Source of the DNA: Planctomycetota bacterium
GTDB lineage: Bacteria; Planctomycetota; Phycisphaerae; Phycisphaerales; UBA1924
DNA length: 58,180 bases
Reading direction: 5' to 3'
Assembly (NCBI GenBank): GCA_020831805.1
Contig: JAFIFX010000018.1
Span: 1-58,180, forward strand
Numbering within the stretch: the first letter of the stretch is position 1; every line of letters starts with the position of its first letter. Below are positions 52,297 to 58,180 of the stretch, piece after piece. The notes beneath the pieces were generated by a model, which saw only the letters and a list, made by a program, of their open reading frames with translations, made no database searches and was not told the DNA's origin. The position numbers and the translations under genes were made by a program.

Positions 52297-52359
52297 GGTA
52301 GGACGGGCTTCCAGCCCGTCTCTTCAAATCAGAAGATGACGGGCTGGAAGCCCGTCCCA
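52297..52359. repeat. Inverted pair of GACGGGCT-type REP hairpins
   Basis: GGTAGGACGGGCTTCCAGCC (arm 52297-52320) and its inverted counterpart (52338-52359), 17 nt apart. Each arm is GACGGGCT-TCC-AGCCCGTC. It sits between the two transsulfuration genes, so in an operon mRNA it would form a strong double hairpin. Confidence 0.8.
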
Positions 52360-52396
52360 CGCAGAAGCCAGCCCCACCAAAGAACAGAAAGCCCCC

Positions 52397-53554
52397 ATGC
52401 ACACCAACCCCTCCCACGGCTTCGGCACCCGCGCCATCCACGCCGGCCAGACCCCCGACCCCTCCACCGGCGCGATCTGCACCCCCATCTACCAGACCTC
52501 CACTTTCGTCCAGAAGTCCCCCGGCGTCATCGTCGAGGAGTACGACTACTCCCGCGCCGCCAACCCCACCCGCACCGCGCTGGAGGCCAACATCGCCAGC
52601 CTCGAAGGCGCCGAGCACGGGCTGGCGTTCTCCTCCGGCGTCGCCGCCACCGGCGCGGTCATCCACCTGCTCAGCGCGGGCGACCATGTCGTCCTCTGCG
52701 ACGATGTCTACGGCGGCACCAACCGCATCTTCCACCGCGTCTTCGCCCAACTCGGCATCGAGATCACCCTCGTCGATATGACCGACCTTGAAGCCACCAA
52801 AGCCGCCTTCCAGCCCAACACCAAGCTCGTCTGGATCGAGACGCCCACCAACCCCATGCTCAAGATCGTCGACATCCCCGCCGTGACCAGGCTGGCCAGG
52901 GAACACGGCGCGATCACCGCCGTCGACAACACCTTCTGCTCGCCCTACCTCCAGAACCCCCTGAGCCTCGGTGCCGACATCGTCTGCCATTCGACCACCA
53001 AGTACATCGGCGGCCACTCCGACGCCATCGGCGGCGTGCTCGCCATGAACGATCCCAACCTCCACAAACGCCTCAAGTTCATCCAGCTCTCCGAGGGCGC
53101 CGTCCCCGGCATCCAGGAATGCTTCCTCTTCCTCCGCTCAACCAAGACCCTCCATGTCCGCATGGACCGCCACTGCGACAACGCCATGCGCATCGCCAAA
53201 CACCTCGAGCAGCACCCCAAGGTCGAACGCGTCATCTACCCCGGCCTGGAAAGCCACCCCCAGCACGCCGTCGCCAGGAAGCAGATGCGAGCCTTCGGCG
53301 GCATGGTCACCATCTATCTCAAAGGCGGCCTGGCAGAGTCCCGCGCCATGCTCGAAAAGGTCAAGATCTTCGCCCTGGCCGAATCCCTCGGCGGCGTCGA
53401 GTCCCTCATCGAACACCCCGCCATCATGACCCACGCCTCCGTCCCGGCTGACCAGCGGGCCAAACTCGGCATCGCCGACAACCTCGTCCGCCTCTCCGTC
53501 GGCATCGAGGACTGCAACGACCTCATCGCCGACCTCGACCAGGCCATCGGCTGA
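52397..53554 (+). CDS. Cystathionine gamma-lyase/gamma-synthase
   Basis: 385 residues, a standard Cys/Met PLP enzyme. Landmarks are 'YDYSRAANPTRTALEANIAS', 'GLAFSSGVAATGAV', 'WIETPTNPMLKIVDI', the Schiff-base Lys in 'CHSTTKYIGGHSDAIGG', and the C-terminal 'LAESLGGVESLIEHPAIMTH' and 'VRLSVGIED'. With the upstream beta-synthase, the lyase direction (cystathionine to cysteine, 2-oxobutyrate and ammonia) is most likely. Sequence alone does not separate it from gamma-synthase. Confidence 0.93.
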   Translation: MHTNPSHGFGTRAIHAGQTPDPSTGAICTPIYQTSTFVQKSPGVIVEEYDYSRAANPTRTALEANIASLEGAEHGLAFSSGVAATGAVIHLLSAGDHVVLCDDVYGGTNRIFHRVFAQLGIEITLVDMTDLEATKAAFQPNTKLVWIETPTNPMLKIVDIPAVTRLAREHGAITAVDNTFCSPYLQNPLSLGADIVCHSTTKYIGGHSDAIGGVLAMNDPNLHKRLKFIQLSEGAVPGIQECFLFLRSTKTLHVRMDRHCDNAMRIAKHLEQHPKVERVIYPGLESHPQHAVARKQMRAFGGMVTIYLKGGLAESRAMLEKVKIFALAESLGGVESLIEHPAIMTHASVPADQRAKLGIADNLVRLSVGIEDCNDLIADLDQAIG

Positions 53555-53559
53555 GCACA

Positions 53560-53590
53560 CTGAACAAGCCGCGACTGGAAAGGAGCGGCC
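53560..53590 (+). repeat. 31-bp intergenic repeat, second copy
   Basis: Matches 47345-47375 at all but two positions, here just after the cystathionine gamma-lyase stop. Confidence 0.6.
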
Positions 53591-53607
53591 GGGAACCGCC
53601 GCGCCGA

Positions 53608-53751
53608 TCAATGATCCCGCAGCGCCCCGATCAGCTCGTCCTTCTTCATCTTGCTCCGCCCGTCGATCCCGATCTCACGCGCCCGCCCGCACAACTCGCC
53701 GACCGTCCAATCCTCGGATTGGCCTTCTCGTGGACGATCCGGGCGGCACAT
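53608..53751 (-). CDS. Small SAP/Rho-N-like protein
   Basis: 47 residues, ATG at 53751. 'WTVGELCGRAREIGIDGRSK' followed by MKKDELIGALR matches the helix-extended-helix of Rho N-terminal/SAP-like modules (ELxxrAkelGI.GrSkM.KdELi.aLR), which bind nucleic acid. There is no Shine-Dalgarno sequence, and the left end of repeat copy C begins 20 nt upstream. The gene may therefore be a small complete protein or the 3' remnant of a longer one cut by that insertion. Confidence 0.5.
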   Translation of the reverse strand: MCRPDRPREGQSEDWTVGELCGRAREIGIDGRSKMKKDELIGALRDH

Positions 53752-53770
53752 CAGGACACCCGACGCTGCC

Positions 53771-54407
53771 TCACACGGATCCCGCGTGAAACTCGTGCGT
53801 GGACCGGGGTAGGGAGACGGCCGACATGACGGCCCCGAGCCGCGATGCGCCGAGCCCGAAAGAAGCCCAGAGCGTCAGCGACGGGCACGCGCGCACCGAA
53901 CGCCGACCGCGCGTTTCTCGGGCCGCTTGAACCAATGCCCTTGAACCTCGGGGCGCCCGCCGCGATCCACCGCGCGAAACACACAGCGATTCAACGCAGA
54001 GCACGCAAAGGTCACGCAGAGTTCGCAGAGGTCAAAGCCGGACTTCTGAACGCGAAGACCGCGAAGGACGCGAAGATATGAAACAGAGGTTGTCGTGATC
54101 GATGAGGATCAGATTTCGATGCACCGATTGAATCATTGTCGAGTGCAGGACGCGGGGCAGCGTTTCAGCACTTCGAGATCTTCGCGAACTTTGCGTTGAA
54201 AACCTCTCCGCGTCCTCTGCGTGGCTTCGCTCGGCGGCCTCTGCGTTGAACCGGACCGACACACACGAACACGCCGCGATCATGTCTCGCCGGAGCCGTG
54301 CGCTCGGCCTTGCAAGATCGCGAGCGCGTCCGCGGCAAGAGGCGTACGCCCCGGAGACCAAGAGCACAGAACCGGTCACGCCCGAGTTTCAGATGGGATC
54401 CGTATCA
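53771..54407 (+). mobile_element. Dispersed terminal-inverted-repeat element, copy C (full length)
   Basis: About 637 bp. The left end is TCACACGGATCCCGCGTGAA. The right end, on the minus strand from 54407, is TGATACGGATCCCATCTGAA. It is near-identical to copy B over 54010-54220 and similar elsewhere. An inner unit at 53990-54250 starts and ends with TTCAACGCAGAG and its complement and holds the same GxxExxY-like relic as copy B, plus an 18-nt internal difference near its right end. Bases 54405-54407 are the stop codon of the MBL-fold gene. Confidence 0.8.
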
Positions 54408-55124
54408 TACCCCCCGCCGCGTCATGTTCATCACCGCGTTGTCCCGCCCGAGCACCAGCAGGTCCGCGATCTCCACCGCCTCGGCGAAGCTCTCCTGCGC
54501 GGTCTCGCGGTTCCAGCAGGTCGGCAGCACCTTGCCCTGCTCGAGGTGGTCCTGCGTCGGGATCGCGTCGCCGCAGACCAGCGTCGTCCGCGTCGGCTCG
54601 CCGATCAGCAGGCCGCACAGGCCCTGCGTCACGCCGGGCAGCGGGAACAGGTCCACCCCGTTGGCCAGGCTGTCCGGCGCGGCCTTGCAGCGCGACAGCA
54701 CCGCCACATCCTCGCGCAGCACCCCCAGCACCGTCTCCTGATCCTCCCCGAAGTCCTCCCCCGCCGAGTCCACCGCCTCGCGGCTCTGCGCCAGCCGGTG
54801 CAGCGAGTGCGCCAGCGGCACCCCCACCGTCTCCCGCTCCGTCTCGCTGACCAGCCACTCGGCCCGGTCGAACAGCCCGATCGCCCGCCGGCACTCGGGC
54901 GCGAAGCTCGTCAGGAACACATGCGTGACATCCTGCGGCCGCAGGTTCGCCCGCTCGCCCAGCCGCGCCTGCAGCGCCGGAGCCGGCAGCCCCGGATCGA
55001 CCAGGATCACCGCCTTGCCGGCGCGGATCAGCGTCGTCGTCGCGTGCCCCGTCCGCTTGGGCTCACGCTCGTTCCACAGGTGGTTGGCGCCCAGCGCCCC
55101 GATCGAGATGACACGCAGGTCCAT
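54405..55124 (-). CDS. Metallo-beta-lactamase-fold protein lacking the HxHxDH motif
   Basis: 239 residues. Fold markers are 'TTLIRAGKAVILVDPGLP' (about 29-46) and 'TTLVCGDAIPTQDHLEQG' (about 180-197). The metal-binding motif HxHxDH expected after 'THVFLT' is SFAPEC here, and the later histidine ligands are not evident, so hydrolase activity is doubtful. A TAGGAT box ends 8 nt before the ATG and there is no Shine-Dalgarno sequence. The TGA stop is the terminal TGA of repeat copy C. Confidence 0.75.
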   Translation of the reverse strand: MDLRVISIGALGANHLWNEREPKRTGHATTTLIRAGKAVILVDPGLPAPALQARLGERANLRPQDVTHVFLTSFAPECRRAIGLFDRAEWLVSETERETVGVPLAHSLHRLAQSREAVDSAGEDFGEDQETVLGVLREDVAVLSRCKAAPDSLANGVDLFPLPGVTQGLCGLLIGEPTRTTLVCGDAIPTQDHLEQGKVLPTCWNRETAQESFAEAVEIADLLVLGRDNAVMNMTRRGV

Positions 55125-55132
55125 GGGCCACG

Positions 55133-55138
55133 ATCCTA
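55133..55138 (-). promoter_or_regulatory. Putative -10 box of the MBL-fold gene
   Basis: TAGGAT on the minus strand, 8 nt before the ATG at 55124; part of the leaderless pattern. Confidence 0.3.
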
Positions 55139-55343
55139 AGAGCCCGCACCGAACCAGGCCCGCCGGTGTGGAAAACCGGCCGCGTCGTGTTCAGTTTTCT
55201 GAACCCGGCACGCCCGGCACAACAAGTCTTGGTCAAGACCCGCGATATCCACAAGCCTTTTCCTCACAGGATGATACGATCGTCCGCGAGCCGTCCCGCC
55301 GGCACGGACGCCGCAGGGATCCAGGCGTTTGCAGGGGCTTGCC

Positions 55344-57932
55344 ATGACCGCGCTGAACACCCACCCGCTCGGCCACCGCCCCGGGTCCGTCCGCACCCTC
55401 CGGATGGACACCCACTGCCATTCCCGGGCCTCCTCCAAGCCCGTCATCGCCGCCGCCGGCCTGATCGGCTGCCCCGAGTCCTACTCCGAGCCCGAACGCG
55501 TCTACGACCAGGCCCGCGCCCGCGGCATGGACCTGGTCACCCTCACCGACCACGACACCATCGACGGGGCCATGGAGCTCGCCGACCGCGGCTTCCAGGG
55601 CTTCGTCGTCGGCCAGGAGGTCTCCGTCAAGTTCCCCGAGGACCGCTGCCTCCTCCATGTCCTCGTCTGGGACCTCACGCCCGACCTCCACGACGAGATC
55701 GGTTCCTGCGGCCTGCGCGACGATGTCTACCAGTTCGCCCAGTGGCTCCGCGAACGCAACCTCCCCCACGCCTTCGCCCACCCCCTCTACGTCCAGAACG
55801 GCCGCCTGACCCGCTGGCACATCGAACGCGCCACCCTGCTCTTCAAGGCCTTCGAGACCATCAACGGCGCCCACGACGACACGCTCAACCGCACCATCGA
55901 CCGCTACCTCGACACCCTCACCCCCGCCAGGGCCCAGGAACTCATCGACCGCCACGGCCTCCAGCCCGTCTGGCCGCGCGTGTGGGAAAAGGCCCGCACC
56001 GGCGGCTCGGACGACCACGCCCTGCTCAATGTCGGCCGCACCTGGACCGAGGCCGCCTTCGCCCACGACGAGACCCCCACCGCCGCCGCCTTCGTCCGCC
56101 GCATCGGCCAGGGCTTGGCCACCGCCCACGGCCAGGGCGGGCACGCCGCCCTGCTCGCCCACCAGATCTCGACCGTCGGCGCGCACCACTTCGCTCGCGA
56201 GCACTTCAAACGCCGCTCGCCCACCGGGCGATATGTCTCCGCCAAGTTCCTCCGCTTCTTCGGCGCCGCCGTCGAAGCGCCGAGCAAAAAGCGCGTCGTC
56301 GCCTACCGCAGCGCCCGCAAGCTCTGGCTCGGCAAGAAAGCCAGCAAGCCCGCCCCCATCCTCAAGGCCCTCCAGAGCGAGTTCAAGCCGTTGCTGGCCA
56401 AGTACCCCAACCTCAAGGACCGCATGGACCCCGACACCTGGCTCGACGGCACCGCCGCCAGCCAGCACGACGAGATGGCCGAGTTCGTCGCCGACCTCGT
56501 CCAGACCCTCGGCCGGGCCATGGAGACCTCCGCCGGCAAGGCCGCGTCGAAGAAAGACGCCTCAAAGATTCTCGAACACCTCACGGGATACCTGGTCCTC
56601 CAGGCCGCCCAGCTCCCGTATATCGTCAGCCTGTTCTGCCAGAACAAGGAGCGCCGCTTCGTGGAGCAGTTCCAGCAAGAAACCGGTGCGCACGACCCCG
56701 CCGAGGCCGCCCGCCCGCTGCGCGTGATGAAGTTCACCGACACCCTCGCGGATGTCAACGGCGTCTGCCGCTTCATCCAGAACGCCGCCCGCCGCGCCCA
56801 CGACACCGGGCGAGACCTGACCGTCGTCTCCTCCACCCGCTTCGAGATCCCGGTCAAGGACCTGCCCAACATCGTCAACTTCGACCCGGTCTTCGCGACC
56901 AAGATGCCCAAGTACGAGAACCTCGAACTCGCCCTGCCCCCCATCCTCAAGATGCTCCGCTTCGCCGACCAGAAGCGCCCCGATGTCATCCACATCTCCA
57001 CCCCCGGCCCCGTCGGCACGGTCGGCATGCTCGCCGCGAAACTCCTGCGCGTCCCCGTCGTCGGCGTCTACCACACCGACTTCCCCGCCTATGTCGACCG
57101 ACTCTTCGACGACCGCGCCGCCACCGCCGTGTGCGAGAAGACCATGAGCCTCTTCTACAAACCCTTCAAGGCCGTCTTCACCCGCTCGGCCGACTACGCC
57201 CAATCCCTCCGCAACCTCGGCGTCGAGGAAGAGCACATCGTCCGCCTCCGCGCCGGCTTCGACGACGCCCAGTTCTCCCCCGCCTTCCGCGACCCCGGCC
57301 TCTGGCCCAAACTCGGGCTCGAGCGCGATTCGGTCAAGGTCCTCTTCTGCGGCCGCGTCTCCGTCGAGAAGAACCTGCCCACCCTCACCGCCATCTGGCC
57401 CGCCGTCCGCCGCGCCGCCGCCGAGCGCGGCGTGCGCGCCGAACTCGTCGTCATCGGCGACGGCCCCTACCGCACCACGATGGAACGCGAGCTCCGCCAC
57501 GACAAGGCCCACTTCCTCGGCTTCCGCCACGGCACCGAACTGGCCGCCCTCTACGCCTCCTGCGACCTCTTCGCCTTCCCCAGCACCACCGACACCCTCG
57601 GCCAGGTCGTCATGGAGTCCCAGGCCTCCGGCATGCCCGTCCTCGTCACCGATGTCGGCGGCCCCCAGGAGATCGTCCGCCACGCCGAGACCGGCCTGAT
57701 CCTCCCCGCCGAGGACAAACCCCGCTGGACCGAGGCCCTCGTCCGCCTCATCACCGACGACGCCCTCCGCCGCGCCATGGGCGACGCCGCGGTCGAATCC
57801 ATGAAGGACTACACCTTCTCCGCCAGCTTCGAGCACTACTGGCAGGTCCACGAGGCCGCCCGCGCCGCCCACACCCCGTGCCCCCCGGAACCCCAGATCC
57901 GCACCCCGACCCCGGTCGGTGCGTCGAGGTGA
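55344..57932 (+). CDS. PHP-domain/GT4 glycosyltransferase fusion
   Basis: 862 residues from the ATG at 55344 (CAGGGG upstream); a TTG at 55329 is in frame but has weaker context. Residues about 18-290 form a PHP-type domain ('MDTHCHSRASSKP', 'LVTLTDHDT', 'HAFAHPLY', 'GGSDDHALLN'), normally a metal-dependent phosphoesterase. A helical linker follows (about 300-450). Residues about 455-835 are a GT-B glycosyltransferase of family 4 ('DVIHISTPGPVGTVGMLAAK', 'VLFCGRVSVEKNLPTL', 'VVIGDGPYR', 'FPSTTDTLGQVVMESQASGM'), which uses a nucleotide sugar. It probably builds a surface glycan or glycolipid. Its TGA stop begins a TGATACGGATC repeat end. Confidence 0.88.
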   Translation: MTALNTHPLGHRPGSVRTLRMDTHCHSRASSKPVIAAAGLIGCPESYSEPERVYDQARARGMDLVTLTDHDTIDGAMELADRGFQGFVVGQEVSVKFPEDRCLLHVLVWDLTPDLHDEIGSCGLRDDVYQFAQWLRERNLPHAFAHPLYVQNGRLTRWHIERATLLFKAFETINGAHDDTLNRTIDRYLDTLTPARAQELIDRHGLQPVWPRVWEKARTGGSDDHALLNVGRTWTEAAFAHDETPTAAAFVRRIGQGLATAHGQGGHAALLAHQISTVGAHHFAREHFKRRSPTGRYVSAKFLRFFGAAVEAPSKKRVVAYRSARKLWLGKKASKPAPILKALQSEFKPLLAKYPNLKDRMDPDTWLDGTAASQHDEMAEFVADLVQTLGRAMETSAGKAASKKDASKILEHLTGYLVLQAAQLPYIVSLFCQNKERRFVEQFQQETGAHDPAEAARPLRVMKFTDTLADVNGVCRFIQNAARRAHDTGRDLTVVSSTRFEIPVKDLPNIVNFDPVFATKMPKYENLELALPPILKMLRFADQKRPDVIHISTPGPVGTVGMLAAKLLRVPVVGVYHTDFPAYVDRLFDDRAATAVCEKTMSLFYKPFKAVFTRSADYAQSLRNLGVEEEHIVRLRAGFDDAQFSPAFRDPGLWPKLGLERDSVKVLFCGRVSVEKNLPTLTAIWPAVRRAAAERGVRAELVVIGDGPYRTTMERELRHDKAHFLGFRHGTELAALYASCDLFAFPSTTDTLGQVVMESQASGMPVLVTDVGGPQEIVRHAETGLILPAEDKPRWTEALVRLITDDALRRAMGDAAVESMKDYTFSASFEHYWQVHEAARAAHTPCPPEPQIRTPTPVGASR

Positions 57933-57958
57933 TACGGATCCCCTCTGCATCTCAGGCC
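57930..57958 (-). repeat. Right-end type terminus of the TGATACGGATC repeat family
   Basis: TGATACGGATCCCCTCTGCA resembles the right end of copy C (TGATACGGATCCCATCTGAA). Its first three bases are the stop codon of the PHP-GT4 gene. Hairpins interrupt what would be the element body. Confidence 0.6.
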
Positions 57959-57971
57959 CCATGCGCGCAAA

Positions 57972-58044
57972 CGCCCCGGAGGGGCGCATGTGCGTTGCCA
58001 CGGGTGGAGCGCAGCGCAACCCGTGGTGTGGCCTGGTGTGGCCT
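57972..58044. repeat. Cluster of two hairpins and a 10-bp tandem duplication
   Basis: CGCCCC-GGA-GGGGCG at 57972-57986; CCACGGGT and ACCCGTGG at 57998-58026 around a 13-nt loop; then GGTGTGGCCT twice at 58025-58044, the second copy running straight into TGATACGGATC of copy D. Confidence 0.7.
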
Positions 58045-58180
58045 GATACGGATCTCGCGTGAAACTCGTGCGTGGACCGCGGCAGGGAGACGGCCGCGAG
58101 CCGCGATGCACCGAGCCCGAAAGAGGCCCTGAGCGTCAGCGACGGGGACGAGCGCACCGGGCGCCGGCCACGCATTTCTC
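58044..58180 (+). mobile_element. Dispersed terminal-inverted-repeat element, copy D (truncated by window end)
   Basis: Begins TGATACGGATCTCGCGTGAA and matches copy A (positions 105 down to 1, inverted) closely, and copies C and B less closely. The window ends inside the element. Confidence 0.8.

Noticed and set aside
57972..58044. CRISPR-like succession of palindromes
   Set aside because: Stems differ, no regular spacers, no cas genes.
1..58180. tRNA or rRNA genes
   Set aside because: No tRNA-like TTCGANTC/CCA pattern with a foldable cloverleaf and no rRNA motifs were seen on either strand.

Overview
The window looks like a piece of a high-GC planctomycete of the Phycisphaerae/Phycisphaerales type. 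Six secreted proteins end in a paired dockerin-like module closing in 'GCP', an arrangement I associate with that group. The rest fits too: sigma-54, an excisionase-fused response regulator, a PEP-CTERM-like tail, and intergenic spaces full of palindromic repeats. No rRNA, tRNA, CRISPR array or prophage was seen. Both ends of the window lie inside copies of the same dispersed repeat, as expected of a contig that broke at repeats.

Layout. 0.3-2.6 kb: rpoN and recR (minus). 2.7-5.2 kb: a cyanophycinase-like lipoprotein and a GT39-like membrane glycosyltransferase (plus), then an intergenic promoter, palindrome and terminator hairpin that may encode a small RNA. 5.4-14.0 kb: a dockerin cluster (di-haem peroxidase, beta-propeller, lamin-tail-like protein, GH18, and an unknown secreted protein) with lpdA inside it. 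14.1-18.1 kb: a three-gene signalling unit (excisionase-type response regulator, HDOD/histidine kinase, atypical receiver-GAF protein). 18.2-30.8 kb: housekeeping genes (tsaB, arfB, an HU-like protein, nadA, NIF3, ispE, a ROK kinase), a 1412-residue PQQ-type propeller protein and small membrane proteins or lipoproteins. 30.8-31.4 kb: a frameshifted REP-associated transposase flanked by inverted REP hairpins.

31.4-41.8 kb: a TPR lipoprotein, an FlgM-like anti-sigma factor, two envelope proteins, and a tightly coupled three-gene unit. That unit is a 1232-residue Maf/DUF115 protein with degenerate nucleotidyltransferase-like and radical-SAM/SPASM-like parts, a CMP-sugar synthetase, and a NeuB-type synthase, i.e. 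nonulosonate synthesis and probably flagellin glycosylation. A GxxExxY mobile cassette is fused in frame to the CMP-sugar synthetase without breaking translational coupling to neuB. 41.9-48.7 kb: alpha-amylase, leucyl aminopeptidase, a CBS-pair protein, a HIT hydrolase, a PEP-CTERM-like exported protein and an FGE-like dockerin protein. 48.9-53.6 kb: sulfur amino-acid genes (a long Cys/Met-type PLP enzyme divergent from cystathionine beta-synthase and cystathionine gamma-lyase). 53.6-58.2 kb: repeats, a metallo-beta-lactamase-fold protein without the usual metal motif, and a PHP-GT4 fusion.

Three signals cross gene boundaries. (1) A repeat family with TGATACGGATC ends, two full copies of which carry a decayed GxxExxY start and whose right-end TGA is the stop codon of three unrelated genes. 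(2) Several unrelated REP-type hairpin families. (3) A TANNNT box 6-8 nt before the start codon of seven genes that lack a Shine-Dalgarno sequence, suggesting leaderless transcripts. All functional calls come from reading the sequence by eye; no database search was run.
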